A DNA stretch of 64,000 nucleotides, taken from contig NZ_CP031598.1 of assembly GCF_008728195.1 (NCBI RefSeq), positions 4,154,001 through 4,218,000 on the forward strand, written 5' to 3'. Every line of letters begins with the position of its first letter. Position 1 is the first letter of the stretch. A model generated the notes under the pieces. It ran no database searches and was not told the origin of the DNA. It saw only the letters and a program-made list of their open reading frames with translations. A program made the translations under genes and the position numbers. Below, one piece after another: positions 44,019 to 52,789 of this stretch. Source of the stretch: Roseovarius indicus. Its GTDB lineage: Bacteria; Pseudomonadota; Alphaproteobacteria; Rhodobacterales; Rhodobacteraceae.

Positions 44019-45248
44019 ATGGCTCTCTTTTCCTTCCGGCACACAGTGAAAACCTTCTCGCCAAAATGCGAGAACGACGAGCGCCGGGCGAAGGAAGGCC
44101 AGACAGCTGCGCACATGCGATACATCACGAGAAGTTCGGCTGCACGTGTGGTCATGCGGGAACGACTGGATCGGATCGGAGACGCTGCACAAGCCGCCTT
44201 CGCGGAGCAAACCGCGATGAAACGTAAGGGCCGTGTTTGCGAGCGTTTTATCATCGCGCTACCCACTGAGGCATCACAAGCCCAAAGGGTTAAGCTGGCC
44301 AGACGCTTTGCTGAAGAACTCACAAAGGGCAAAGCTGGGTTTGTCCTCGCCATCCATGACAAGGCCGGAAACGATGTCAGGAACCCGCATTTTCACCTTG
44401 TAGCATTTGATTACCATGAGCGATCCGGCGGTCGGGGTCGCCCCCGAAGTGTCCTCGGGATGGCCAGAAAGAACGCCGTAGAGGAGAAAGCAAGACTGTG
44501 GGCGGACATCCACAATGAGATGATGCGCCGCTGGGGGTTCGGAAACGAAAGCATTGTTTCTCATCTATCCTTCGAAGATCGGGGAGTAGATCAAATCCCA
44601 CAAATCCATGAAGGCGCTTCGGCGCGCAAGATGACGGCAAGAGGCTGTGTATTCCGATCTAAGCCCGAATGGCAGCAGGTGGACGCTGGGCAAACCAGAG
44701 CGAGCGCGAATCAAGTCATCAAAGAGATCAATCAACTCAAAAGGAGCACCAGACATGACAATCGACTGGGAAGCGGAAATGAGAGAGGTTCGATCGAGAG
44801 CAACAGCAGCTGCCCGCCATGGCGAAAGGACGTTGGGCGGAATGGCCGAGGCATTGAAGGTTCTCCAAGTACAAGACAAGCGCTTGACCGAGATGAACAA
44901 GGTCATGAAGGCCATGGAAACCCGCCTTGGATCGCTGGAAGCCGCATTGCAGGCCGCCCAGGCTTTGCAGATGGACAACCGAGCCGGCCAGCCTTCTCGC
45001 AGCTCGGTGGCCCTGTGGAGCGGCGCAGCCCTCGCATTCGTCGCCGTCATTCTTTCAGGCGTGTTTTTGTGGAACTGATATTCCTGCGCGACACTCTCCG
45101 GGCACGCCTTGCGACTCTTGGTGGTCGCCGGCTTGCCCTACCGAGTAGCAAGATAGCAGAAGCCGAGCAATCAATCGAAGGTGGACGCGAAGCACAGGGC
45201 ATCGACGGCTGCCATATCAGGGCCTCGTCATCCACCTGCCTCGAATAA
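44019..45248 (+). CDS. MobA/MobL-family relaxase, unusual C-terminal readthrough
   Basis: 409 residues from ATG 44019 (MALFSFRHTVKTFSP). The N-terminal 240 residues match MobA/MobL nickases: RYITRSSAARVVMRERL near 34-50 and the metal site NPHFHLVAFDYH at 122-133. This enzyme nicks the transfer origin. From about residue 246 the frame turns Arg/Ser/Gly-rich and overlaps the whole gene 44755-45078 and the end of the integrase, so the last 160 residues may not be a real domain. The real stop may have been lost, or the tail is tolerated. The transfer origin is probably nearby upstream. Confidence 0.75.
   Translation: MALFSFRHTVKTFSPKCENDERRAKEGQTAAHMRYITRSSAARVVMRERLDRIGDAAQAAFAEQTAMKRKGRVCERFIIALPTEASQAQRVKLARRFAEELTKGKAGFVLAIHDKAGNDVRNPHFHLVAFDYHERSGGRGRPRSVLGMARKNAVEEKARLWADIHNEMMRRWGFGNESIVSHLSFEDRGVDQIPQIHEGASARKMTARGCVFRSKPEWQQVDAGQTRASANQVIKEINQLKRSTRHDNRLGSGNERGSIESNSSCPPWRKDVGRNGRGIEGSPSTRQALDRDEQGHEGHGNPPWIAGSRIAGRPGFADGQPSRPAFSQLGGPVERRSPRIRRRHSFRRVFVELIFLRDTLRARLATLGGRRLALPSSKIAEAEQSIEGGREAQGIDGCHIRASSSTCLE
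44755..45078 (+). CDS. Small coiled-coil membrane protein nested in relaxase frame
   Basis: 107 residues from ATG 44755, with AAAGGAGC 8 bases upstream. Residues 25-75 form a regular coiled coil (LQVQDKRLTEMNKVMKAMET), and residues 83-105 are one membrane helix (ALWSGAALAFVAVILSGVFLW). This is the usual plan of the small 'Mob accessory' membrane proteins encoded after MobA/MobL relaxases. It is in the +1 frame relative to the relaxase. The protein-like composition supports this frame over the overlapping one. Confidence 0.75.
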   Translation: MTIDWEAEMREVRSRATAAARHGERTLGGMAEALKVLQVQDKRLTEMNKVMKAMETRLGSLEAALQAAQALQMDNRAGQPSRSSVALWSGAALAFVAVILSGVFLWN

Positions 45249-46491
45249 CAGCTTCCACATCGCTACCATTCGCAAACGGCTCAAGATCGCCGTAGACCCA
45301 TAAGCCCCATTTCTCCATCAACATAAGCCGTTGATCGAGCAACTCTGCCTGGTTGTAGATTTGCGCGACGCGCGACCCCACCTTGTGGGCAAGGCAAAGT
45401 TCTGCGACATCGTGATCCGCGCGAGCTATCTCAGCTGCCCAGGTCCGGAAACTGGTCCGCATACCGTGGACCGTTGCGCCGGGATGTTTGGATTGCAGCA
45501 GTTTTCGCATAGTTCCATCGCTGATCATCCGCTGGGGCTGAGATGGCGAAGGAAATACGAGGTCGCTTGCCTTCGTGCGGAGCTTCTTGGCCCTAAGGAG
45601 AACAGCACGGGCAGGCATTGAAATTGGCACGGTGAAATCTGTCCTCGATTTCATGCTTGCCGCGGGGACTTTCCATGTCTTGAGGCCATCGTCGAAATCT
45701 GACCAACGGGCCGAGCGGACCGGTCCAGATCGTAGAGCGGTCAGTATTGTGAAAATCAGGGCGAGAGCTCCAACATCGTCTGACTGGTCAAGATCCAGCA
45801 CAAAGTCGCTGATTTCCATATAAGGCATCGCTTTGAAGTGCTTCGTTTTTGCCCTCTGCTCTCGCATCAATGACCGCATGCCAGTCGCCGGATTGCCCTT
45901 GGTTCGCAAACCACGGCCACAGGCATGGTCAAAAACCGTCTTTATCCTTTGAAGAACCCGCCGCGCTGTTTCAGGCTTCGTCGTCCAGATAGGATCAAGC
46001 ACCTGCTCCAAATCGTCTTGGTGGACGTCCTCAATTGAAAGATTCCCTATGACAGGGAAAGCATAGGTTTCGAGGGTGTTGATCCACTGAGCAATATGTT
46101 TGCCGTTGTTCGTGTGGTCCTTAAACTTGCGCTCATGCACCGTTCGAGCGAGTTCTGCAAAGGTCGTCGCCTTGCCCTCGGCCCCGCGCTCTCGAACCAC
46201 GGGATTGCCCCCTGCACGAGCGAGCTTTCGATATTGATACGCCTATTCTCGGGCCTCGGACAGCGATACGAGATTTGCTGCCCCCAGTCCGAAGTCTTTG
46301 CGTTTTCCGCGCACGACGATTCGAAGCAACCAACGGCGAGCGCCCGAGCGGTCGACTTGGAGATAAAGGCCGCCACCGTCAGTGTGTCGGCCCGGCGGGG
46401 CTTTTCGCACGAAAGCTGCGTTTAACCGTTTCTCCACATGTGGTCCGGGCTGCTTACCGCGCGCACCACGATCTAACGACGAGCCATCCAT
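45217..46491 (-). pseudogene. P4-type tyrosine integrase with in-frame amber codon
   Basis: The N-terminal arm-binding domain (RKAPPGRHTDGGGLYLQV) ends SLSEARE and meets TAG at 46243-46245. The same frame continues at once with AYQYRKLARAGGNPVV, the normal next part of P4 integrases, then through the catalytic domain to 45217. The catalytic residues are present: Arg in TALRSGPVRSARW, HGMRTSFRTW and the Tyr in VAQIYNQ. A single base change, such as CAG or AAG to TAG, explains it. GTG 46200 could restart but would lack the arm domain. The start is GTG 46437 or ATG 46491. Confidence 0.85.
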
Positions 46492-46616
46492 ACTTCACCC
46501 CACATTTCGCCCCACAAATGATGTGGGTGGTTTCGAACCAGATGTTGGGCTTTCGATGGACAAACTGCGGAAAACTTGAGGCATCCCGCTCGGTCAATGA
46601 CCAGAAACAGTGTTTC

Positions 46617-46706
46617 TGGCGGAGACGAAGGGATTCGAACCCTCGAGACCCTTTCGGGTCTACTCCCTTAGCAGGGGAGCGCCTTCGACCACTCGGCCAC
46701 GTCTCC
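46617..46706 (-). tRNA. tRNA-Ser(GCU)
   Basis: 90 bases with CCA encoded. Read on the minus strand: acceptor GGAGACG pairs with CGTCTCC, anticodon loop CTGCTAA gives GCU, a long variable arm of the type II kind (ACCCGAAAGGGT) follows, and the T arm is GAGGGTTCGAATCCCTT in form. Its 3' 14 bases serve as the integration site of the adjacent element and are restored intact. Confidence 0.95.
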
Positions 46707-47072
46707 GCCGACCCGTCTAGCCAACCAGGCACCGAGAGGCAAGGGCGGAATCGTCATATTGCGAGAGCGGGCGGTCGTGGCGCAGTCTAGGGCGATCAGA
46801 CCCGATCCGCCAAGTGCCATTGGCGGGCGTCCGGCGCACCGGCCCCGTTGCGCCCGGCACCACATCTCGCCCCGCACCCCACCGGGCGCCACATTAAACC
46901 GGCCCCCGTCGGCGCGGCGCACCGACGCGATACCGACAAAATACCGACGTTATACCGACGTGCCGAAAGGGGCCTCGAACCCCTTGTTAACCTGGCTGCA
47001 GACGGCGATTCGCCCCGGCATGGCCCACCCCCGCCGTCCGCAGGGCGCAACGAAGCGTTAAACCCGTGATCT
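46707..47072. other. Spacer between tRNA-Ser and ychF
   Basis: 366 bases without a gene. It should hold the tRNA-Ser promoter and the end of the ychF transcript. The notable content is four ACCGAC units at 46921, 46932, 46943 and 46954, exactly 11 bases apart. No hairpin terminator is obvious. Confidence 0.6.
46921..46959. repeat. Four ACCGAC repeats with 11-base period
   Basis: ACCGAC starts at 46921, 46932, 46943 and 46954; the bases between vary in part (GCGAT, AAAAT, GTTAT). The period is close to one DNA helical turn, so the units face one side. Location is between ychF and the tRNA-Ser promoter side. Possible binding-site array; no protein assigned. Confidence 0.6.
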
Positions 47073-48170
47073 TCAGTTGTTGAACAGGAAGTGCAGCACG
47101 TCGCCATCCTTGACCAGGTAGCCCTTGCCTTCCGACCGCATCTTGCCGGAATCCTTGGCCCCCTGCTCGCCGCCCAGCGCCACGAAATCGTCATAGGCGA
47201 TGGTCTCGGCGCGAATGAAGCCCTTCTCGAAATCGCCGTGAATGACCCCCGCCGCCTGCGGCGCCAGCGTGCCCTGGCGGATGGTCCAGGCACGGGCCTC
47301 CTTCGGCCCCACGGTGAAGTAGGTCTGCAGGTGCAGCAGGTCATAGCCCGCACGGATCAGCCGGTCGAGCCCCGCCTCCTCCAGCCCCATTTCCTCGAGG
47401 AACATCGCCGCCTCGTCGGCATCGAGCTGGCTGATCTCCTCCTCGATCTGGGCCGAGATCACCACGGTCGCCGCACCCTGCTCGGCCGCCATCGCCGCCA
47501 CGGCGGCGGAATGGGCGTTGCCCTCGGCCGCGCTCCCCTCGTCGACATTGCAGACGTAAAGGATGGGCTTGGTGGTCAGCAACTGCAGGTTTTTCCACGC
47601 TTTCGCATCCTCGTCGCTGACCTCGACGATACGCGCGGGCTTGCCCTCTTCCAGCACGGCCTGCGCCTGCGCCAGAAGCCGGTCCTGCACCACGGCCTCC
47701 TTGTCGTTGCCCTTCAGCTTGCGCACCAGCCCCGCGCGCCGCTTCTCGATGCTCTCCAAATCGGCCAGCATCAGCTCGGTCTCGATCACCTCGGCATCCG
47801 CCACCGGGTCGACACGGCCCTCCACGTGGGTCACGTCGCCATCCTCGAAACAGCGCAGCACATGGGCAATCGCGTCCACCTCGCGGATGTTGGCCAGGAA
47901 CTGGTTGCCCAGCCCCTCGCCCTTGCTCGCGCCCTTCACGAGGCCCGCGATATCGACAAAGGTCATCCGCGTCGGGATCACCTGTTTCGACTTGCCGATC
48001 TCGGCCAGCTTGTCCAGCCGCGCATCCGGCACGGCCACCTCGCCCACGTTGGGCTCGATCGTGCAGAAGGGGAAGTTCGCGGCCTGCGCCGCGGCGGTGC
48101 GGGTGAGCGCGTTGAAGAGCGTGGATTTCCCCACGTTCGGCAAGCCCACGATACCCATCTTGAAACCCAT
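47073..48170 (-). CDS. ychF: Redox-regulated ribosome-binding ATPase YchF
   Basis: 365 residues, the universal length. G1 loop GLPNVGKSTLFNAL at 9-22, the switch region DIAGLVKGASKGEGLGNQFL near 68, and the C-terminal TGS-like domain (LQTYFTVGPKEARAWTIRQG) are all present. YchF is an Obg-family ATPase (lacking the NKxD guanine specificity) that binds ribosomes and influences oxidative stress response. It is a single gene, often near pth in other bacteria; pth is 5 kb away here. Confidence 0.96.
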   Translation of the reverse strand: MGFKMGIVGLPNVGKSTLFNALTRTAAAQAANFPFCTIEPNVGEVAVPDARLDKLAEIGKSKQVIPTRMTFVDIAGLVKGASKGEGLGNQFLANIREVDAIAHVLRCFEDGDVTHVEGRVDPVADAEVIETELMLADLESIEKRRAGLVRKLKGNDKEAVVQDRLLAQAQAVLEEGKPARIVEVSDEDAKAWKNLQLLTTKPILYVCNVDEGSAAEGNAHSAAVAAMAAEQGAATVVISAQIEEEISQLDADEAAMFLEEMGLEEAGLDRLIRAGYDLLHLQTYFTVGPKEARAWTIRQGTLAPQAAGVIHGDFEKGFIRAETIAYDDFVALGGEQGAKDSGKMRSEGKGYLVKDGDVLHFLFNN

Positions 48171-48468
48171 CTCGCGCCCTCCTTTACGGCAACGCGGCGC
48201 TTCTATGCCGCAACCGCGTGCGTTGCAAGGCGCGGCGTTGCGATCAAGGGCGCTCCGGCCCTTAACCGGCTGGAAAGGTCACCGGCCTATACCGCCGCCA
48301 CTCCTCCGGTTTGCAGCCCGAACCGCCACCACCCCGCATCACGACCGGCATTAACATCCTGTTAACCTTCCCGCCTGCCCCCGATACCTGCGTCTCGGGG
48401 AATGATCGTTATTGCACTCGGGCGCGGATTAAGCGAAACCACCGGGAACCAGACTTCAGGATGCCCGG
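48171..48468. other. Promoter region between ychF and trpA
   Basis: 298 bases between divergent genes. No leader peptide with Trp codons and no attenuator hairpin pair is evident before trpA, so transcription attenuation is not supported. AT-richer sequence around 48345-48370 (TTAACATCCTGTTAACC) contains a GTTAA/TTAAC inverted pair and could be promoter or operator. Confidence 0.4.
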
Positions 48469-49260
48469 ATGACCCGTATCGACGCCAAATTCGCAGAGCT
48501 CAAAGCCGCCGGAAAGAAGGCCTTCGTGGCCTATGTCATGGCCGGCGACCCCGACTATGACACCTCGCTCGAGGTGGTGAAGGGGCTGCCCGGCGCCGGT
48601 GTCGACATCATCGAACTGGGCCTGCCCTTCACCGACCCGATGGCCGACGGCCCCACCATCCAGCTCGCCGGCCAGCGCGCCCTCGAAGGCGGCATGACCC
48701 TGCAGCGCACGCTCGACATGGCGACCGAGTTCCGCAAGACCGACGACACCACCCCGATCGTGATGATGGGCTACTACAATCCGATCTATAACCGCGGCGT
48801 CGACAAATTCCTCGACGACGCCAAGGAGGCGGGCATCGACGGCCTGATCGTGGTCGACCTGCCGCCCGAGGAGGACGAGGAGCTCTGCATCCCGGCGCAG
48901 AAAGCCGGCCTCAACTTCATCCGCCTCGCCACCCCCACGACCGATGACAAGCGCCTGCCCAAGGTGCTCACCAACACGTCCGGCTTCGTCTATTACGTCT
49001 CGATCACCGGCATCACCGGCGCCGCCGCGGCCCAGGCCGCAGATGTCGGGCCCGAGGTCAAGCGCATCAAGGCCAAGACCGACCTGCCGGTCATCGTGGG
49101 CTTCGGCATCCGCACGCCCGAGACCAGCCGCGAAATCGCCAGCGTCGCCGACGGCGCCGTCGTGGGCTCGGCCATCGTCGCCAAGCTGGCCGAAGGGGAA
49201 ACCCCGGCCCAAGTCCTTGATTTCGTGCGCGGCCTCGCCGACGGGGCCCACAGCGCGTGA
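48469..49260 (+). CDS. trpA: Tryptophan synthase alpha subunit
   Basis: 263 residues. Signatures: [16 protein letters not shown] near 18, [20 protein letters not shown] near 45 with the catalytic Glu and Asp, and [14 protein letters not shown] near 210. It cleaves indole-3-glycerol phosphate to indole and glyceraldehyde-3-phosphate and channels indole to TrpB. In this window it is separate from trpB-trpF, about 10 kb away and on the other strand. It overlaps the next gene by 4 bases. Confidence 0.96.
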   Translation: MTRIDAKFAELKAAGKKAFVAYVMAGDPDYDTSLEVVKGLPGAGVDIIELGLPFTDPMADGPTIQLAGQRALEGGMTLQRTLDMATEFRKTDDTTPIVMMGYYNPIYNRGVDKFLDDAKEAGIDGLIVVDLPPEEDEELCIPAQKAGLNFIRLATPTTDDKRLPKVLTNTSGFVYYVSITGITGAAAAQAADVGPEVKRIKAKTDLPVIVGFGIRTPETSREIASVADGAVVGSAIVAKLAEGETPAQVLDFVRGLADGAHSA

Positions 49261-50060
49261 CACAGGATCCAGACGCGTCCGGCCTGGCCGCCGCGTTGCT
49301 GGAGGCCTATGACAGCGGCCGCCCGCTCGCCCCGCTGTCAGGCCGCATACACGGGTTCGACGCCGCCACCGCCTGCCGCGTCGGCCATGAGATCACCGCC
49401 CGCCGCACCGCCCGCGGCGAGCGGAGGATCGGCCGCAAGATCGGCTTCACCAACCGCTCGATCTGGCCCATCTACGGCGTCACCGGCCCGATCTGGGGCC
49501 CGGTCTGGGATACGACCCTTTTCGAGTTCTCCGACGCCCCCGTCGACCTGCCGAACCTGCCCGAACCCCGGCTCGAACCCGAGATCATCCTCGGCCTGAA
49601 ATCGGCCCCCTCCGCCGGCATGACGCCCGAAGACCTCGCCCATTGCATCGACTGGGTCTCCCACGGGTTCGAGATCGTCTTCTCCCCCTTCCCCGGCTGG
49701 AAATTCGACGTCACCGACTGCCAGGCCGGCTTCGGCCTGCACGGCGCCCTCTTCACCGGCCCCCGCCTGCCGCTCACACCCGAGCGCGCCGCCGCCCTGC
49801 CCGACCTCTCGATCACCCTCGACGGCCCGAACGGCAAACGCCTCACAGGCCGCGGCTCCGACGTGCTCGACGGCCCGCTTCAGGCGCTGTCCTACCTCCT
49901 CGACACGCTCGCCGCCGACCCGCAGGTCAGCGCGCTTGAACCAACCGAGATCATCACCACCGGCACGCTCACCGATGCCGTCCCGCTCTCACCCGGCGAC
50001 ACCTGGGAAACCCGCCTCGACGGCATCGACCTGCCCGGCGCCCGCATCACCTTCCGCTAA
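49257..50060 (+). CDS. 2-keto-4-pentenoate hydratase-family protein
   Basis: 267 residues from GTG 49257, overlapping the trpA stop (GTGA). The fold is that of MhpD/HpaH hydratases: [17 protein letters not shown] near 59 and LEPEIILGL near 104 (metal-binding Glu residues), then [11 protein letters not shown] near 135. Family members hydrate 2-oxopent-4-enoates or decarboxylate related acids in aromatic degradation. No other meta-cleavage gene is nearby, so the substrate here is unknown. Coupling to trpA is probably due to transcription convenience. Confidence 0.82.
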   Translation: MTQDPDASGLAAALLEAYDSGRPLAPLSGRIHGFDAATACRVGHEITARRTARGERRIGRKIGFTNRSIWPIYGVTGPIWGPVWDTTLFEFSDAPVDLPNLPEPRLEPEIILGLKSAPSAGMTPEDLAHCIDWVSHGFEIVFSPFPGWKFDVTDCQAGFGLHGALFTGPRLPLTPERAAALPDLSITLDGPNGKRLTGRGSDVLDGPLQALSYLLDTLAADPQVSALEPTEIITTGTLTDAVPLSPGDTWETRLDGIDLPGARITFR

Positions 50061-50065
50061 AGCGC

Positions 50066-50845
50066 CTACCCGAGAATAACGTCCAGCAACATCATCAGGA
50101 TCAGCCCGCCCACGAACCCCGTCGTGGCCGCCGTCTGGTGCCCCCGCCGATGCGTCTCGGGAATGATCTCGTGGCTGATGATGTACAGCATCGCCCCGGC
50201 GGCAAAGGTCAGCCCCGGCGGCAGCATGTGATGCGACACCTGCACCGCGCTCACCCCCAGCAACCCGCCCACCGGCTCGATCAAGCCGGTCAGCATCGCC
50301 ACCATGAAGGCATAACGCCGGCTATACCCCTGCCCCCGCAGCGCGACCGCCACGGCCAGCCCCTCGGGCGCATTCTGCAACCCGATGCCGGTGGCCAGAG
50401 ACATGCCGTTGGTGATGTTCCCGCCGCCGAACCCCACCCCCACGGCCAGCCCTTCCGGGAAATTGTGGATGGTGATCGCGATCACGAACAGCCAGATCTT
50501 CGGCAGAGCGCTCGGGTCCGACCCTTCCGGCCCCGACACGAAATGCCGGTGCGGCAGAAGGGCATTCAACGCCGCCACCGCCGCCGCGCCCAGCGCGATG
50601 CCCAGCCCCGCCACCAGCGCGGCCCACTCCGTCGAGCCATACAAGCCCTCCCCCGCCTCGATCCCCGGCAGGATCAGCGAGAAATACGAGGCCGACAGCA
50701 TCACCCCGGCGGCAAACCCCAAAAGCGTATCGCTCAGCTTCGCCGACAGGCTCCGCCCGAACAGCACCGGGATCGCCCCGACGGCCGTCATCAGACCGGC
50801 GCAGAGGCTGGCCAGCAGGCCGATCAGCGTCAGGCTCATGCCCAC
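50066..50845 (-). CDS. ZIP-family metal transporter
   Basis: 259 residues with about eight membrane helices. The metal-binding helices show HNFPEGLAVGVG near 142 and QNAPEGLAVAV near 172, the ZIP hallmark. A His/Ser-rich loop (LPHRHFVSGPEG) lies between helices 3 and 4. It imports zinc and possibly iron or manganese across the inner membrane. It converges with the hydratase gene (5-base gap) and follows the MaoC gene by 4 bases. Confidence 0.9.
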   Translation of the reverse strand: MGMSLTLIGLLASLCAGLMTAVGAIPVLFGRSLSAKLSDTLLGFAAGVMLSASYFSLILPGIEAGEGLYGSTEWAALVAGLGIALGAAAVAALNALLPHRHFVSGPEGSDPSALPKIWLFVIAITIHNFPEGLAVGVGFGGGNITNGMSLATGIGLQNAPEGLAVAVALRGQGYSRRYAFMVAMLTGLIEPVGGLLGVSAVQVSHHMLPPGLTFAAGAMLYIISHEIIPETHRRGHQTAATTGFVGGLILMMLLDVILG

Positions 50846-50849
50846 GCCC

Positions 50850-51287
50850 TCACGTCCGGCGCTTCAGGATATGGATCGCGCTGTAACTCATCACGATCTC
50901 GTCCTTCTGGTTGAACACCTCGTAGAGGATCGTCGTCCGCCCCCGGTCGGGGCGCGAGGCCGAGGGCCGGCTCGCCGTCACCGTCGCCTTCACCTTCAGC
51001 GTGTCGCCGGGCCGAACCGGCATCACCCAGCGCACGTCCTCCATTCCCGGCGAGCCCATCGACGCCTCGGTCCAGACACCGGTTTCCAGCGTCAGCCGAT
51101 AGGCCGTCACAAGCGTATGAAACCCGCTCGCGATCAGCCCGCCATAGGGCGAGGCCTCGCCGGCCGCGTCGTCAATGTGGAAATCCTGCGGATCCCACTC
51201 ACTGGCAAAGCCGACGATCTCGTCGCGCGGCAATGTCCGCTCTCCGGTCTCGTAGGTGTACCCCACCGGCATGTCGTCGAAAAACAT
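50850..51287 (-). CDS. MaoC-family hotdog dehydratase
   Basis: 145 residues from ATG 51287, with AAGGGAG 6 bases upstream; an in-frame start at 51347 is possible. The R-hydratase motif region reads DPQDFHIDDAAGEASPYGGLIASG in two parts, carrying the catalytic Asp and His. Such proteins hydrate enoyl-CoAs or act on mesaconyl-CoA-like substrates. It is upstream of the ZIP gene on one transcript. Its exact substrate is not evident. Confidence 0.82.
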   Translation of the reverse strand: MFFDDMPVGYTYETGERTLPRDEIVGFASEWDPQDFHIDDAAGEASPYGGLIASGFHTLVTAYRLTLETGVWTEASMGSPGMEDVRWVMPVRPGDTLKVKATVTASRPSASRPDRGRTTILYEVFNQKDEIVMSYSAIHILKRRT

Positions 51288-51398
51288 GGCGCTCCCTTTC
51301 CTGCTCGCATTTGTCTCAACCCGCGACACCGGCGCGGGATTGCACAAGCCCCCCGGTTTTGGCTAAGAAACCTTACCAATGGAACCCGGAGTGCCCGC

Positions 51399-52565
51399 AT
51401 GCCCGCCATCACCTGTATCGAAGACCTCCGGCGCCTCTACGAACGCCGCGTGCCCCGGATGTTCTACGACTATGCCGAAACCGGCAGCTGGACGGAACAG
51501 ACCTTCCGCGAAAATACCACGGATTTCCAGAAGATATACCTGCGCCAGCGCGTCGCGGTCGACATGGCCGGGCGCAGCACGGCGACACAGATGGTCGGGC
51601 AGGACGTCTCGATGCCCGTGGCGCTGGCGCCCGTGGGCCTGACCGGCATGCAATGCGCCGATGGCGAGATCAAGGCGGCCCGCGCGGCCGAGAAATTCGG
51701 CGTGCCCTTCACCCTCTCCACCCTCTCGATCTGCTCGATCGAGGACGTGGCCGAGAACACCTCCAAACCCTTCTGGTTCCAGGTCTACACCCTGCGCGAC
51801 GAGGATTTCATGAAGCGCCTCTTCGAGCGCGCCAAGGCCGCCAAATGCTCGGCCCTCGTCATCACCGTCGACCTGCAGATGATGGGTCAGCGCCACAAGG
51901 ACATCAAGAACGGCCTGTCGGCCCCGCCCAAGCTGACGCTGAAATCCGTGGCCAACATGGCCACCAAGGTGCAATGGGGCCTCGGCATGCTGGGCACCAA
52001 GCGGCGCGAGTTCCGCAACGTGGTGGGCCACGCCTCGGGCGTCAGCGACGCCTCCTCGCTCACCAAGTGGACAGCCGAAGCCTTCGACCCCTCCCTCGAC
52101 TGGGAGAAGATCCGCGAATTCCGCAAGATGTGGGATGGCCCGGTCATCATCAAGGGCATCATCGACCCGCGCGACGCGAAAGAGGCGGTGAACGTCGGCG
52201 CCGACGCCATCGTCGTGTCGAACCACGGTGGCCGCCAGCTCGACGGCGCACTCTCCTCCATCCGTGCCCTGCCCGAGATCATGGATGCCGTCGGCGACAA
52301 GATCGAGGTCCATCTCGACAGCGGCATCCGCACCGGCCAGGACATCCTCAAGGCCGTGTCGATGGGCGCCAAGGGCGTGATGATCGGCCGCTCCTTCGTC
52401 TATGGCCTCGGCGCGATGGGCGAGGAAGGCGTGACCAAGGCGCTCGAGATCCTCCACAAGGAGCTCGACACCTCCATGGCCCTCTGCGGCCGCCGCGACG
52501 TGAAGACGCTCGACCGCGATATCCTCATGATTCCCGAAGGATTCTCGGGCCGCTGGGAAAGCTGA
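51399..52565 (+). CDS. lldD: FMN-dependent L-lactate/2-hydroxyacid dehydrogenase
   Basis: 388 residues, LldD size. FMN and substrate residues: MFYDYAETGSWTEQTFREN near 21, PVALAPVGLTGM near 73, IITVDL-type ALVITVDLQMMGQRHKD near 149, and the catalytic SNHGGRQLDGALSS near 268 with His and Arg. IRTGQDILKAVSMGAKGVMIGRSF is present near the end. It oxidises L-lactate or a similar 2-hydroxy acid to the keto acid and passes electrons to quinone. It is a single gene followed by an inverted repeat. Confidence 0.88.
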   Translation: MPAITCIEDLRRLYERRVPRMFYDYAETGSWTEQTFRENTTDFQKIYLRQRVAVDMAGRSTATQMVGQDVSMPVALAPVGLTGMQCADGEIKAARAAEKFGVPFTLSTLSICSIEDVAENTSKPFWFQVYTLRDEDFMKRLFERAKAAKCSALVITVDLQMMGQRHKDIKNGLSAPPKLTLKSVANMATKVQWGLGMLGTKRREFRNVVGHASGVSDASSLTKWTAEAFDPSLDWEKIREFRKMWDGPVIIKGIIDPRDAKEAVNVGADAIVVSNHGGRQLDGALSSIRALPEIMDAVGDKIEVHLDSGIRTGQDILKAVSMGAKGVMIGRSFVYGLGAMGEEGVTKALEILHKELDTSMALCGRRDVKTLDRDILMIPEGFSGRWES

Positions 52566-52578
52566 CAGGCCCGGTTTC

Positions 52579-52640
52579 GAGTATTTTTGAACAGTGAAGC
52601 CAGGGCGCCCGCCCGGCCTTTCACTGTTCTTCAAATACTC
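52579..52640. repeat. Inverted repeat / probable terminator after lldD
   Basis: GAGTATTTTTGAACAGTGAA at 52579-52598 is matched by the complementary TTCACTGTTCTTCAAATACTC at 52620-52640 with one gap; the loop is GC-rich. It begins 13 bases after the lldD stop. The core (TATTTTTG...CAG...AA) resembles the arms of the repeat at 13422 and the one at 60911. Confidence 0.6.
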
Positions 52641-52739
52641 AAATCCCGAACCCCGCCACGCAGCACGGCGGTCGCGGGCTGACCCGAGCAAATTAAGGCT
52701 TTTCAAAGCCTCCCATCCGGTCTATACGCGCGGCTTCAC

Positions 52740-52768
52740 GCGGGGTTACAGCCTTGGAGGAACCCCGC
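52740..52768 (+). promoter_or_regulatory. Leader hairpin before rplY
   Basis: GCGGGGTT (52740-52747) pairs with AACCCCGC (52761-52768) around a loop ACAGCCTTGGAGG. The loop contains a Shine-Dalgarno-like TTGGAGG, and the true start is 22 bases past the stem. Ribosomal protein leaders often carry autoregulatory structures, so this is a candidate; it could be chance. Confidence 0.35.
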
Positions 52769-52789
52769 CTCAACTTTGGAGATTTTAAT

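Larger units (their letters stand above)
40111..46630. mobile_element. Integrative mobilizable element in tRNA-Ser(GCU)
   Basis: About 6.5 kb bounded by the 14-base direct repeat TGGCGGAGACGAAG at 40111-40124 and 46617-46630. The right copy is the 3' end of the tRNA-Ser gene, including the CCA. Inside are a tyrosine integrase next to the tRNA, a MobA/MobL relaxase, a DUF3987 protein, a small protein, a membrane protein and an XRE-ImmA/unknown pair. The base composition is lower in GC than the flanks. There is no type IV secretion system and no phage structural gene, so it would have to be mobilised by another conjugative element. The integrase carries a nonsense codon. Confidence 0.82.

Noticed and set aside
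40111..46630. A prophage at tRNA-Ser
   Set aside because: No capsid, tail, terminase or lysis gene; a relaxase is present, so it is a mobilizable element.
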